Assembly: GCA_937927575.1 (NCBI GenBank)
Contig: CALBEE010000239.1
Coordinates: 1 to 46,344, forward strand
Source: an uncultured Saprospiraceae bacterium
GTDB taxonomy: Bacteria; Bacteroidota; Bacteroidia; Chitinophagales; Saprospiraceae
Length of the DNA: 46,344 bases
Reading direction: 5' to 3'
A program made the translations under genes and the position numbers. The notes below the pieces were generated by a model. That model was not told the origin of the DNA. It searched no databases and was given only the letters and a program-made list of their open reading frames with translations. Numbering within the stretch: position 1 is the first letter of the stretch; each line of letters opens with the position of its first letter. Positions 28,111 to 37,227 of the stretch are shown here, one piece after another.

Positions 28111-28216
28111 AATGTAAAAGAATGTAAATAAAGTATATCCTATACATTGGGTTTACTTTTTTACAATTTTTCAGACATAGAATATTTTACATTTGCTTAG
28201 AACAATACTAGAACAA

Positions 28217-29617
28217 ATGAAGACGATTATAAGAATATCCATCTCTGGATTACTTATCCTAAACTATGTATTTGCTGTCAATGCTCAAGAAATTAATCTC
28301 ACTGAGGAATACAAAAAAAATACGATCGAAACGCTCTGTCAATTAATGAATGATCTTTACGTACATGCTGATGTAGCCCAAAAAACTGAAATCTATTTAC
28401 TAAAGCAATTTAAAGAAGGCTATTTTGATCAATTTACCAATGAAGAAGATTTTGCCGCTGCACTAACCACATCGGTTCAACATATTAATAAGGATAAACA
28501 TATGCGCATATGGAAAAAGCCACCATATGAGGAGCAAGAAAACTCTCCAGAAAGACTTATTGAAGAAAAAATTTATAATCTCTATAGATACAAAGAATAT
28601 AACGTTGGTTTTCATGGAGTAGAAGTATTAGATGGCAATATTGGATATTTAGATTTACGCGGATTTGCTGGATTAGGTGAAGGCAAAGAGGTGGCTGATG
28701 CTTATATGAAACTCATCGCCAATACTGATGCTGTGATTATTGATCTCAGTAAAAATGGTGGCGGAGATCCAGCCACTGTGCAGTACCTATGCAGTTATTT
28801 CTTAGAGTCTAATATTCATATCAATAGCTTATATTTTAGAGAAGGAGATCGTACTATTGACTTTCATACTTTGGAAGAGGTAGGTGGAAAGAAAATGATT
28901 GATGTACCTCTTTTCATCATTACTGGAAAAGAAACATTCTCGGGTGCTGAAGAATTTTCTTACAATATGCAAACTCAGAAAAGGGCTACACTCATAGGAC
29001 AAACGACTCGTGGTGGTGCCAACCCTGGAGGCACTAGAGATATCAATGAAAATCTTTGGGTGTTTATTCCTACCGGAATGGCCATAAACCCGATCACGAA
29101 AACCAACTGGGAAGGTGTGGGAGTAATACCTGAGATCATTGTGAAAGAAGAAGAATCACTGAGTAAAACACATGAGCTAGCTAAAATAGCTGCGGACGAA
29201 TATCGAACTCAAATAGAAAAGAAATATACCGCAACTTATACTTCCCTGCTAGCACATCTCAATGTATATACTAAAGGTCAGTCAGAAAATGAGATACTCG
29301 TAGCATTGCAAAAAGTGAGCGACCAAGGGCTTTTAAAAGAATGGGAAATCAATAGTCTTGGCTACGAGTATCTGATGCAATATGAGAAACCCAATATCGC
29401 TTTATGCATATTTAGAGCAAATACCTTGATCAATCCGGAATCTGCTAATGTTTATGACAGTTATGCTGAAGCACTAATGATGCAAGGCAAGCTCAAAAAG
29501 TCAGAGAAAAATTATCAGAAGGCCGTCGAATTCGCTTCAAAATATAATGATCCTAACTTACCATTTTTCGAAGAAAATCTTGAGAAAGTAACAAATCTCA
29601 TAAAAGAGAAGAAATAA
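28217..29617 (+). CDS. Exported S41-family peptidase with C-terminal TPR
   Basis: I take the ATG at 28217 (466 residues), which directly starts the signal peptide (IIRISISGLLILNYVFAVNAQ). A TTG at 28193 extends the frame but adds an implausible N-terminus. The S41 (tail-specific/IRBP-like) domain includes 'GNIGYLDLRGFAGLG', 'AVIIDLSKNGGGDP' and the catalytic serine in 'GKETFSGAEEFSY' (Ser242), then 'GQTTRGGANPGG'. No PDZ domain is seen. The C-terminal 90 residues are TPR-like helices ('SYAEALMMQGKLKKSEKNYQKAVEFA'). The protein acts in the periplasm or on the cell surface; its substrate is unknown. Confidence 0.87.
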   Translation: MKTIIRISISGLLILNYVFAVNAQEINLTEEYKKNTIETLCQLMNDLYVHADVAQKTEIYLLKQFKEGYFDQFTNEEDFAAALTTSVQHINKDKHMRIWKKPPYEEQENSPERLIEEKIYNLYRYKEYNVGFHGVEVLDGNIGYLDLRGFAGLGEGKEVADAYMKLIANTDAVIIDLSKNGGGDPATVQYLCSYFLESNIHINSLYFREGDRTIDFHTLEEVGGKKMIDVPLFIITGKETFSGAEEFSYNMQTQKRATLIGQTTRGGANPGGTRDINENLWVFIPTGMAINPITKTNWEGVGVIPEIIVKEEESLSKTHELAKIAADEYRTQIEKKYTATYTSLLAHLNVYTKGQSENEILVALQKVSDQGLLKEWEINSLGYEYLMQYEKPNIALCIFRANTLINPESANVYDSYAEALMMQGKLKKSEKNYQKAVEFASKYNDPNLPFFEENLEKVTNLIKEKK

Positions 29618-29658
29618 AATCGTTTATCTCATCTCTTCAATTTCAATACTAAAATTAA

Positions 29659-29695
29659 AAACACTTAGATATAACGTAAGTTTATCTAAGTGTTT
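29659..29695 (+). terminator. Terminator hairpin after the S41 peptidase
   Basis: A perfect 13-bp stem (AAACACTTAGATA against TATCTAAGTGTTT) with an 11-base loop follows the S41 stop by 41 bases and ends in a short T run. It lies immediately upstream of the VF530 start. Confidence 0.6.
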
Positions 29696-29720
29696 GCATT
29701 TAGTCTGCTATCTTCGTGTT

Positions 29721-29948
29721 ATGTCTAGTGAACAACCCAACAATCCCTTGCATGGGATTAAACTCGCAACTATAGTAGAAGATTTAGTAGATTTCTATGG
29801 CTGGGATAGCCTTGCAGATAAAATCAATATCAATTGTTTTAAAAGCAATCAAACTGTAAAATCATCTTTGAAATTTTTGAGAAGGACACCTTGGGCTAGA
29901 ACCAAAGTAGAAAATCTGTATTTGTTATATTTAAAGCAGAAGCGATGA
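29721..29948 (+). CDS. VF530-family (DUF2132) small DNA-binding-like protein
   Basis: I choose the ATG at 29721 (75 residues). The family core is clear: 'NPLHGIKLATIVEDLVDFYGWDSLADKI' followed by 'CFKSNQTVKSSLKFLRRTPWARTKVENLYL'. VF530 proteins are small helical proteins with a fold suggestive of DNA binding, and no member has a firm function. It overlaps the next gene by four bases (ATGA), so translation of the two is coupled. Confidence 0.88.
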   Translation: MSSEQPNNPLHGIKLATIVEDLVDFYGWDSLADKININCFKSNQTVKSSLKFLRRTPWARTKVENLYLLYLKQKR

Positions 29949-30784
29949 AAAAATATCTTACCAAAAGAAATATATTACTAACATTACTCTTAGCATTTAT
30001 AATAATTCAGTTCTTTCCGATAGACAAGACCAATCCGCCTATTGAACTAAATAAGGACTTTATTGAAATCACTCAACCACCTGCCAAAATTGCTAGTGAC
30101 CTAAAAACCATGTGCTATGATTGCCATAGTCATGAAACGCGATATCCTTGGTATACTAATATCGCTCCTTTCTCTTGGAGAATCAAAGGTCATATTGACA
30201 ATGGATTGAAGCATCTTAATTTCTCTCTTTGGAGTGATTACAATGAAGAGCAAAGACTACACAAACTAGATGAATGCGTAGACATGTGTACCAAACATTG
30301 GATGCCTACTTTGGATTATAAGCTTATGCATGGAAGATTGAGTGACGAAGAATATACCGAGCTAGCTACATTTTTTGAATTGGCAAAAATTAAAAAATCT
30401 CAAGCCCATAATTTTGACTATCTACTCGGTGATTGGAAAAGAACCGATGACGACGAAGGAAATCAAACCTTTGAATCATGGAGAAAATTTGGTACCACAG
30501 AATATCGTGGTCATGGCTATACATTAAAGGGAGTGGATACTATTTCACAAGAATTAATGACGATCAAAAAAAATAACAATGAATGGGTGCTAGGCGTAAA
30601 ATTACCAAATGAATCCGAAGCAACTTACTTTGATTTAGCAGATATGGATGCTACCTCCTTTGCTTTTTCGAGCGAGCAAAATGAGTTTCCAAAGCACATA
30701 GAATATAAAGCAGAAGAAGGTAAACTCAAGGCCGCCATTTCAGGTGATGGCATGGTCATTCCTTTTACGTTTGTAAAGAAATAA
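29945..30784 (+). CDS. Haem-binding-domain protein fused to a DUF6265-like domain
   Basis: The 279-residue protein has an N-terminal membrane anchor (NILLTLLLAFIIIQFFPID). Residues about 25-150 are the haem-binding domain of PF14376 type, with the CxxCH site in 'TMCYDCHSHETRYPWYTNIAPFSW' and the conserved end 'MHGRLSDEEYTELATFF'. Residues about 155-279 read as a lipocalin-like DUF6265 domain ('FDYLLGDWKRTDDDEGNQTFESWRKFG', 'FVKK' end). The haem is covalently attached, as a c-type cytochrome-like centre facing the periplasm. The two domains usually occur apart, so this is a fusion. It overlaps the VF530 gene by four bases. Confidence 0.82.
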   Translation: MKKYLTKRNILLTLLLAFIIIQFFPIDKTNPPIELNKDFIEITQPPAKIASDLKTMCYDCHSHETRYPWYTNIAPFSWRIKGHIDNGLKHLNFSLWSDYNEEQRLHKLDECVDMCTKHWMPTLDYKLMHGRLSDEEYTELATFFELAKIKKSQAHNFDYLLGDWKRTDDDEGNQTFESWRKFGTTEYRGHGYTLKGVDTISQELMTIKKNNNEWVLGVKLPNESEATYFDLADMDATSFAFSSEQNEFPKHIEYKAEEGKLKAAISGDGMVIPFTFVKK

Positions 30785-30805
30785 TAATTGAATAGATAAA
30801 ATTCC

Positions 30806-31471
30806 ATGGGATTTAATATTGCAGGAATGGTGATCAATAGTAATTATGATCAAGACATTCATAAATTAGAAAATGACCTCTATACAGGATTAGAAATTAT
30901 ACGTGAATGTAGTTTTGATGAAGCCTCTTCTAATTGGAAGGATGACGGCTTATTATATATACATTTTGCGCAAAAAGGAACCAAGATATTTTTCAGTCAT
31001 GAAATGGCAATGGATCGTGGCCTATCCCAAAATCATGAATCGATGTCCTATGCATATTCTGCCACAGCAATGGCATTTTATCTTAGTTACAATAATATTG
31101 CGCAAGATCAATATCGAGAAATCATGGAGAGCGAAGGAACTCGAAACATGAGTCAAGGCAATGCATTACCTCTCGAGACAGATAATCCTACCGCCGATGG
31201 TTTAATTTTCGCATTGATAGATAAAGTCTTGGAGCAAAATTGGCACGAAATAGAAATGGAGGCCAAGTGTCTTGTTTGCAAGGCCGTTCCTTTTAAGCGT
31301 AGAGACACCGAATTGGATCCGCTTATGGATGAAATTATCAATCGTGGAAAATCATCCCAGAACAAAAAATCGAAATCCTCCAGAACAGTTAATTCTGAAA
31401 TTTCAATTGAAAAAAATCAACGTCGAAATTTAACTTCTAACCAAAAAAGGTGGTGGCAATTTTGGAAGTGA
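30806..31471 (+). CDS. Protein of unknown function (221 aa)
   Basis: I do not recognise this family. The protein has no signal peptide or membrane span, so it is probably cytosolic. Residues 1-170 look like a folded alpha/beta domain ('LYIHFAQKGTKIFFSHEMAMDRGL', 'AYSATAMAFYLSY'), with a single CxxC pair in 'EAKCLVCKAVPFKRR'. The tail after residue about 180 is basic and serine/asparagine-rich and ends in 'KRWWQFWK'. It follows the haem-binding gene by 21 bases and is probably the third gene of the VF530 operon. It converges on the aspartate kinase gene with a two-base gap. Confidence 0.65.
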   Translation: MGFNIAGMVINSNYDQDIHKLENDLYTGLEIIRECSFDEASSNWKDDGLLYIHFAQKGTKIFFSHEMAMDRGLSQNHESMSYAYSATAMAFYLSYNNIAQDQYREIMESEGTRNMSQGNALPLETDNPTADGLIFALIDKVLEQNWHEIEMEAKCLVCKAVPFKRRDTELDPLMDEIINRGKSSQNKKSKSSRTVNSEISIEKNQRRNLTSNQKRWWQFWK

Positions 31472-31473
31472 AC

Positions 31474-32769
31474 TTATGATCTTAATTCATATTCCACTAA
31501 TTCTTTGACCACTACATGTACCGTATTCTTAAGACGTTCTTGGAATAAAACTAACTTTCCTTTTGTCAAAGACTGTAGCACTTCTTCGGTATAATGTCTT
31601 ACAGTAAATAACTTAAGATCTGAATCCTTTTGTAAAGTGTATTGTTTGCCTAAGGCTTCTTCAAAAGCTTGAATTCTTGAAGGCCTATTATTAGTACATA
31701 CGGTAAAACTAATAGCCGTATTACGCATCATATTCACTCGGATACGATGCTTAGCAAAAAGCGCAAACAAATCGCCTAGATGGTGCTCTCCTACAAAAGA
31801 AAAATCATTAGTACTAATATGTAATAATACTTGATCTGCATTCACAACTATTACTGGAGGGTATCCCATAGGTTCTTCTGACGATATCAAAGTACCTTCT
31901 TTATCTGGAGTATGAAAAGGCCTTACGTATAGAGGGATATTTTTGTTTTGTATTGGCTTGATTGTTTTTTCATGAATGACTTTAGCGCCATAATACGTCA
32001 TCTCCACTGCTTCTTTATAGGAGAGTCTGTCTATTTTCATCACTTCCTTAAATAGTCGAGGATCGCCAGTAAGAATTCCTGGAACATCTTTCCATATATG
32101 CATACTATGAGCATCCAAACAATAACTTAAGATCGCAGCTGTATAATCCGAGCCTTCTCTACCCAATGTGGTTGTAAAATTTTCGCTACTACTGGCAATA
32201 TATCCTTGCGTAACGATCACATCAAAAGTCGTCAGTTTACTCTGTATTTTATCCACTCTCTTTAGTGTACTTTCCCAATCTACTTTGGCTTCTCGATGCG
32301 TGTTATCGGTAAGAATAACATCTCTAATATCCATCCAAGTAGCATTATATCCTTCAAGTTGCAAATATTGACTCAATACTTTAGTGGATGCTAATTCTCC
32401 TATAGACACTATTTGATCATATATATAATCATATGGATCAATTACTGGATCTTCAAGTATCCATTCTATCTCAACGAACAGATCATTTAATTCATTTAAT
32501 ACTCGATGATTAGCTCCACATAGTGCAGAAGCATAATCAAAATGCTCTTTTTTAATCTCTTCAAGTATCTGATATGCCTCTTCGCGCTCTTCCATATAAG
32601 CTTTGACCAATTTCTCTAATGCATTGGTAGTCTTACCTTTAGCTGATGCTACTATGACTGCTTTAGTCTTTAGCTGTTTCCCTACAATATTAGATACATT
32701 CCCAACTAATTCTGGAGTGGCTATCGATGCACCACCAAACTTCCATACCTGCACTGAGTTACTGTTCAT
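31474..32769 (-). CDS. Aspartate kinase (monofunctional)
   Basis: The 431-residue enzyme phosphorylates aspartate, the first step toward lysine, threonine and methionine. The N-terminal catalytic domain opens with 'VWKFGGASIATPE' (KFGG-x-S motif) and includes 'TTLGREGSDYTAAILSYCLDA' and 'IWKDVPGILTGDPR'. The C-terminal part holds ACT-like regulation segments ('VLLHISTNDFSFVGEHHLGDLFALFAKHRI'). No homoserine dehydrogenase domain follows, so it is not a ThrA fusion. A consensus -7 box lies 18 bases upstream. Which amino acid inhibits it cannot be told. Confidence 0.93.
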   Translation of the reverse strand: MNSNSVQVWKFGGASIATPELVGNVSNIVGKQLKTKAVIVASAKGKTTNALEKLVKAYMEEREEAYQILEEIKKEHFDYASALCGANHRVLNELNDLFVEIEWILEDPVIDPYDYIYDQIVSIGELASTKVLSQYLQLEGYNATWMDIRDVILTDNTHREAKVDWESTLKRVDKIQSKLTTFDVIVTQGYIASSSENFTTTLGREGSDYTAAILSYCLDAHSMHIWKDVPGILTGDPRLFKEVMKIDRLSYKEAVEMTYYGAKVIHEKTIKPIQNKNIPLYVRPFHTPDKEGTLISSEEPMGYPPVIVVNADQVLLHISTNDFSFVGEHHLGDLFALFAKHRIRVNMMRNTAISFTVCTNNRPSRIQAFEEALGKQYTLQKDSDLKLFTVRHYTEEVLQSLTKGKLVLFQERLKNTVHVVVKELVEYELRS

Positions 32770-32787
32770 AGCGTCTTTTTATTTTCG

Positions 32788-32795
32788 CAAAGGTA
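32788..32795 (-). promoter_or_regulatory. Candidate -7 box for the aspartate kinase gene
   Basis: The minus strand reads TACCTTTG, an exact TAnnTTTG, 18 bases before the ATG. No -33 TTG is at the right spacing. Confidence 0.4.
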
Positions 32796-32902
32796 TTTAA
32801 CGCAATTAGTATTGATGAGTTTAATGGAGACAAATGTAAATATGATTTTTTACTCAGATTTCTCTCAATTCTAATTACAAGGCTTCGTGTATCTGCGACA
32901 CA

Positions 32903-32910
32903 TACATTTG
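32903..32910 (+). promoter_or_regulatory. Candidate -7 box for the OadGAB operon
   Basis: TACATTTG matches TAnnTTTG and lies 64 bases before the OadG start. It shares its divergent interval with the aspartate kinase promoter. Confidence 0.4.
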
Positions 32911-32974
32911 AATATTATTTTTACTTTTAGTGGATTTTTGAAAAAAGCATAACTCAACAACCCATTTCATCCAT

Positions 32975-33250
32975 ATGGACAACATTTCTAGCAATCTTAG
33001 TGAGGCATTGATACTTCTAGCGATAGGCATGATCACAGTCTTTCTAATTCTTGCATTAGTTGTAGTATCTGGAAACATCCTTATTAAAATAGTCAATAAG
33101 TATGCTCCTGAGCCTTCAAAAAAACTTACTAGAGCCAGTAGGTCTGCCACAGGAACTGCACCAGAAGTAGTAGCAGCCATTACAGCTGTAGTCGAGACAG
33201 TAACGGCAGGTCAGGGAAGAATTGAGAGTATTAAGAAAGTTGAGCATTAA
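32975..33250 (+). CDS. oadG: OadG-family sodium-pump decarboxylase gamma subunit
   Basis: The 91-residue protein has one transmembrane helix near the N-terminus (ALILLAIGMITVFLILALVVVSGN, residues about 11-34) and a flexible tail rich in Ala, Thr and Ser. This is the layout of OadG/MmdD gamma subunits, which anchor the carboxyltransferase to the beta subunit. The cytosolic tail has 'APEVVAAITAVVETVTAG', typical of Bacteroidota versions. It is the first gene of the sodium-pumping decarboxylase operon; the alpha subunit starts 41 bases downstream. Confidence 0.85.
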   Translation: MDNISSNLSEALILLAIGMITVFLILALVVVSGNILIKIVNKYAPEPSKKLTRASRSATGTAPEVVAAITAVVETVTAGQGRIESIKKVEH

Positions 33251-33291
33251 AATCCCAAAGGATTCAAAAAGAATTTAATAATTGTAAGATT

Positions 33292-35181
33292 ATGATGAGA
33301 AAAGAGATAAAACTCGCCTTAGTATATAGAGATATGTGGCAATCTGCTGGTAAATATGTACCTACCGTAGATCAGCTATGCAGCGTTGCACAACCTATCA
33401 TTGATATGGGTTGCTTTCATAGAGTAGAAACGAATGGTGGTGGGTTTGAGCAAGTCAATTTGTTATTTGGTGAAAATCCCAATATCGCCGTTAGGAAATG
33501 GACACAAGCCTTTAACGATGCTGGTATTCAAACTCAAATGCTTGAACGTGGATTGAATGGAATCCGAATGAGCCCAGTGCCTTTAGATGTAAGGAGGTTG
33601 ATGTTTAAAGTTAAAAAACTTCAAGGCACGGATATTTCTAGAACTTTCGATGGACTTAACAATCCGCAGAACTTAGAACCTAGTTTTAAGTTCGCAAAGG
33701 AAGGAGGAATGATAGCTCAAGGTGCTTTAAGTCTTACATATTCACCTGTGCATACAGTGGATTATTATATCAATCTAGCAGATCAATATATTGAGCGAGG
33801 AGCTGAGGAGATTTGTATCAAAGATATGGCAGGTATCGGTCGTCCAGTATCGGTTGGAAAAATTGTGAAAGGCATAAGAGAAAGACATCCTGATATTATC
33901 ATCCAATATCATGGGCATTCGACGCCAGGATTTTCAGTGGCTTCGTCATTGGAAGCGGCTAGAAATGGTGCAGACTATATTGATGTAGGAATGGAGCCCT
34001 TGAGCTGGGGAACTGGCCATGCAGACTTACTAACGGTACACGAAATGTTGAGAGATGCAGGATTCCAAGTGGCTGACATTAATATGGATGCTTATATGGA
34101 AGTGAGAAGGCTTTCGCAAGCTTTCATGGATGATTTCTTAGGGGCTTACATCAACCCTACTAATAGACGCATGAACTCTCTATTGATAGGACCAGGGCTT
34201 CCTGGAGGAATGATGGGTAGTCTTATGGCCGATCTTGAGAAAAATGTTGCCAGTCTCAATAAGTGGCTCACTAAGCGAGGTCAAGCTACTACTACAGAAG
34301 ACGAATTATTACTCAAATTATTTAATGAAGTAAAGCATATCTGGCCGATGCTAGGCTATCCACCATTAGTAACTCCATTCTCACAGTATGTCAAAAATGC
34401 TGCTTTAATGAATGTGATCCAAATGACTAAAGGCAAGGAAAGATGGTCTATGTTAGATGAAAATACTTGGGGTATGATACTGGGTAAATCTGGCCAATTA
34501 CCGGGAGAACTTGCCCCTGAGATATTAAAAATGGCGGCAGACCAAAAAAGAGAATTCTTTACAGGTAACCCTCAAGATCTCTATCCGGATCAATTAGATC
34601 ATTATAGAGGTTTAATGAAAGAACATGGCTGGGAAACGGGTCAAGATGATGAAGAGCTTTTAGAATATGCCATGCATCCGCAACAATACAAAGCCTTCAA
34701 ATCTGGTGAAGCCAAAATCAAGTTTAAAGCAGATCTTGCTTCACGTAAAAATAAACCTACAGAACAAACCTCAGCTGTTGTGCCATTAGCACCAACGACA
34801 AGTAATACAGCTCCAAATGCTTTAGATCTTGAAGTAAATGGACAAAAGTACCATGTCAAAATTAGCTATCCTGGACAAGATAATACTGCGGTAAATACTG
34901 TAGTAGAATCTACAAACCCAGTAGCTGCATCGCCAACGATGGACGCCAACTCTAAATTCATATTGGCTCCATTAGAAGGAAAATTTTATCTCACAAAAGA
35001 GACCTCAGAAAAAGGCATTAAGGTGGGTGATTCCATTCAAAAAGGACAAACAGTGGCTTATGTCGAAGCGATGAAGGTAATCAATGCCATCACCGCAGAT
35101 GAAAGTGGTACTGTAGCCGAAATACTTGTCAACCATGGAGATGAGATAGAAGAAGATGATCAACTAATCAGAATCGTATAA
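33292..35181 (+). CDS. oadA: Oxaloacetate decarboxylase-type alpha subunit (carboxyltransferase plus biotin carrier)
   Basis: The 629-residue protein joins an N-terminal carboxyltransferase TIM barrel, a conserved middle domain and a C-terminal biotinyl domain. The barrel has 'LVYRDMWQSAGKY' in place of the common RDAHQS motif, 'EEICIKDMAG' with the metal-site lysine, and 'YHGHSTPGF' in place of HxHDTxG. This is the Bacteroidota subtype. The biotin site is 'VEAMKVINAI' with the lysine at residue 595; Val replaces the usual second Met. A Pro/Thr/Ala linker lies at about 495-515. With OadB and OadG it forms a membrane complex that exports sodium on decarboxylation of oxaloacetate or a related acid. 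Substrate identity is inferred from the family. Confidence 0.9.
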   Translation: MMRKEIKLALVYRDMWQSAGKYVPTVDQLCSVAQPIIDMGCFHRVETNGGGFEQVNLLFGENPNIAVRKWTQAFNDAGIQTQMLERGLNGIRMSPVPLDVRRLMFKVKKLQGTDISRTFDGLNNPQNLEPSFKFAKEGGMIAQGALSLTYSPVHTVDYYINLADQYIERGAEEICIKDMAGIGRPVSVGKIVKGIRERHPDIIIQYHGHSTPGFSVASSLEAARNGADYIDVGMEPLSWGTGHADLLTVHEMLRDAGFQVADINMDAYMEVRRLSQAFMDDFLGAYINPTNRRMNSLLIGPGLPGGMMGSLMADLEKNVASLNKWLTKRGQATTTEDELLLKLFNEVKHIWPMLGYPPLVTPFSQYVKNAALMNVIQMTKGKERWSMLDENTWGMILGKSGQLPGELAPEILKMAADQKREFFTGNPQDLYPDQLDHYRGLMKEHGWETGQDDEELLEYAMHPQQYKAFKSGEAKIKFKADLASRKNKPTEQTSAVVPLAPTTSNTAPNALDLEVNGQKYHVKISYPGQDNTAVNTVVESTNPVAASPTMDANSKFILAPLEGKFYLTKETSEKGIKVGDSIQKGQTVAYVEAMKVINAITADESGTVAEILVNHGDEIEEDDQLIRIV

Positions 35182-35201
35182 ATTAGTATCACAAACAACC
35201 T

Positions 35202-36401
35202 ATGGAGGTACTCAATAAATTATATGATATGACGGCATTTGGTGCCATTGGAGATGATCCATTGACATTGGTTATGCTTGTTTTAGCGCTTTTTCTGCTC
35301 TACTTGGGCATTGGAAAAAGGTTTGAACCTCTATTATTGGTTCCTATCGCTTTTGGCGTTCTATTAGCCAACTTTCCTGGTGGAAACATGTCCGTAACAC
35401 CGTCTACGGAGATTATAGAACACATGACCATACTAGAGATTGCCAAAGAGCATGGCATTATGAATATGTTGTATTATATGCTGATCAAAACTGGCTTACT
35501 TCCGCCGCTAATATTTATGGGCGTAGGAGCGATGACAGACTTTGGGCCCATGCTAAGAAATTTGAAACTGGCATTTTTTGGTGCAGCTGCGCAGATTGGA
35601 ATATTTACAGTTTTGATTTCTGCAGTTGCGCTTGGATTTTCTCTTAAGGAAGCCGCAGCATTAGGGATTATAGGCGGTGCAGATGGACCAACTGCCATTT
35701 ATACCGCTATCAAATTAGCTCCTGATCTATTAGGACCTATTGCGATTGCCGCGTATTCATATATGGCATTAGTGCCTGTAATTATACCCTTTGTAGTCAA
35801 ATTTACAGTCACTGAAAAAGAATTGAAGATCAACATGAAAGAGCAAGATAAGCTCTATCCTAATAAGGTGAAGATTAAGGATATGAATCGTATTAAGATT
35901 ATATTCCCAATTGTACTTTGTGCGATAGTGTCTATTTTGGTACCCTCATCAGTGCCTTTAGTGGGCATGTTATTATTTGGTAATCTAATTAAAGAGATTG
36001 GATCAGATACGAATAGATTGATGGTAGCGGCATCAGAAACGATCATGAATGCCGCCACAATATTCTTAGGATTAACTGTTGGTGCTACTATGACAGCATC
36101 TACATTTTTAGATAAAACTACTTTACTAATCATCCTTGGTGGCTTTATTGCATTTGCGATTTCCATCTTTGGAGGCATCATGGCAGTCAAAGTACATAAT
36201 CTATTTGCCAAGAAGAAGATCAATCCATTGATTGGAGCTACTGGCCTAAGTGCAGTACCGATGGCAAGTAGAGTGGCTAATGACATTGCTTTGAAATACG
36301 ATAGTAAGAATCACTTATTACAGTATGCCATGTCGAGTAATATCTCAGGGGTAATAGGATCAGCTGTAGCGGCTGGAGTTTTGATATCATTCCTATCCTA
36401 A
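35202..36401 (+). CDS. oadB: OadB sodium ion-translocating decarboxylase beta subunit
   Basis: The 399-residue membrane protein has about nine to eleven spans. It shows the beta-subunit landmarks 'PPLIFMGVGAMTDFGPML', 'GIIGGADGPTAIY' (the re-entrant sodium-binding Asp region) and 'GATGLSAVPMASRV', near the end. It carries out carboxybiotin decarboxylation coupled to sodium export. It begins 20 bases after the alpha-subunit stop and completes the gamma-alpha-beta operon. Confidence 0.94.
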   Translation: MEVLNKLYDMTAFGAIGDDPLTLVMLVLALFLLYLGIGKRFEPLLLVPIAFGVLLANFPGGNMSVTPSTEIIEHMTILEIAKEHGIMNMLYYMLIKTGLLPPLIFMGVGAMTDFGPMLRNLKLAFFGAAAQIGIFTVLISAVALGFSLKEAAALGIIGGADGPTAIYTAIKLAPDLLGPIAIAAYSYMALVPVIIPFVVKFTVTEKELKINMKEQDKLYPNKVKIKDMNRIKIIFPIVLCAIVSILVPSSVPLVGMLLFGNLIKEIGSDTNRLMVAASETIMNAATIFLGLTVGATMTASTFLDKTTLLIILGGFIAFAISIFGGIMAVKVHNLFAKKKINPLIGATGLSAVPMASRVANDIALKYDSKNHLLQYAMSSNISGVIGSAVAAGVLISFLS

Positions 36402-36504
36402 GATAATTGATAAAAGCTAATTATCTTTGTATAGATTTATAGTAGGGACAAAGCCTCGTAATAAAGGTTCCAAGTATTAAAAACAATATATTTTCTGACC
36501 ATAA

Positions 36505-36948
36505 ATGAAAAATACAATGACTCTTAAGCAACTGATCAAACTAGAGAATAAAGCAGATACTGTATGGGTAATTAGCCCTACCCTACATTATGATACAGAA
36601 AATAAAGACTTCTCAGAGCTTGTAAGTGTCAATCTAGGCGCTAAAAAGAAGTATAGATATATTGTGCCAGCGACTAAGCAAGTAGAAAAAAATCTTAAGC
36701 TATATCAGAAAATGTATAAGCTTACCAATAAAGAAATGTTTACCAATTTCTTATTACTTCCTGATACCGACTTCAATGGCTTTTTGACGGAGACAGTAAT
36801 TTACAATGCTGGAAAAGAATGTATAGCTTGTACGGCTCCTCCGCTAGAATCAACGAACGACATCATCAAGTATGGACCAAAAACTGCGAAGGCTATGGCG
36901 AAGCAGTTTAAGGCTACGTGGAAAAAATATATGAGACAAAATCCATAG
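36505..36948 (+). CDS. Protein of unknown function (147 aa)
   Basis: I do not recognise this protein. It has no signal peptide or membrane span and is basic. The core 'ADTVWVISPTLHYDTENK' followed by 'GAKKKYRYIVPATKQVEKNL' looks like a strand-helix-strand unit, a layout seen in some small-molecule- or effector-linked domains. A 'CIACTAPP' CxxC pair sits near residue 113. It begins 103 bases after the OadB stop and ends at a strong terminator, so it may be the last gene of the sodium-pump transcript. Confidence 0.7.
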   Translation: MKNTMTLKQLIKLENKADTVWVISPTLHYDTENKDFSELVSVNLGAKKKYRYIVPATKQVEKNLKLYQKMYKLTNKEMFTNFLLLPDTDFNGFLTETVIYNAGKECIACTAPPLESTNDIIKYGPKTAKAMAKQFKATWKKYMRQNP

Positions 36949-36976
36949 AGTGAATTTGTTTTGATGATCAAAAAAG

Positions 36977-36997
36977 GAGTTAAACGATGTTTAACTC
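36977..36997 (+). terminator. Strong terminator
   Basis: GAGTTAAAC pairs perfectly with GTTTAACTC across a GAT loop, extended by A/T pairs to either side, and runs into nine T. It probably ends the OadGAB transcript and the 147-residue ORF. Confidence 0.85.
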
Positions 36998-37030
36998 TTT
37001 TTTTTTGGATTAGGCGTTAATTTTCCCTTA

Positions 37031-37227
37031 AGACCTTTAATCGAGGTCAGAGTCCTTCGATGAAAGGCGTTGTTGCAGAGTAAAGGGTGACATCTTTTAT
37101 TTGCTTCTTCATTTATCTTTTAGTGCTATCTTTCGATAAATGGTTTCACCCTCTTATCTAAAGCGACTCAATGCATAGGATCCTTTTAGACCTTTCGTCA
37201 AGAGGTTAGAAACCTTTGATGAAAGGC
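37031..37227. repeat. Degenerate direct repeat upstream of terC
   Basis: 37031-37069 and 37188-37227 are related: both begin AGACCTTT and end GATGAAAGGC, with AGGT(C/T)AGA and CCTT(C/T)GATG between. A further match, a TGGAGTGACGTCTT/GGGTGACATCTT stretch, follows each. The 441-base gap (36949-37389) holds the terminator, these repeats and no clear gene. Confidence 0.45.

Noticed and set aside
33292-35181. Mutated, inactive carboxyltransferase because the canonical RDAHQS and HxHDT motifs are absent
   Set aside because: The same variants are, from memory, characteristic of the Bacteroidota alpha-subunit subtype, so they are more likely a family feature than damage.
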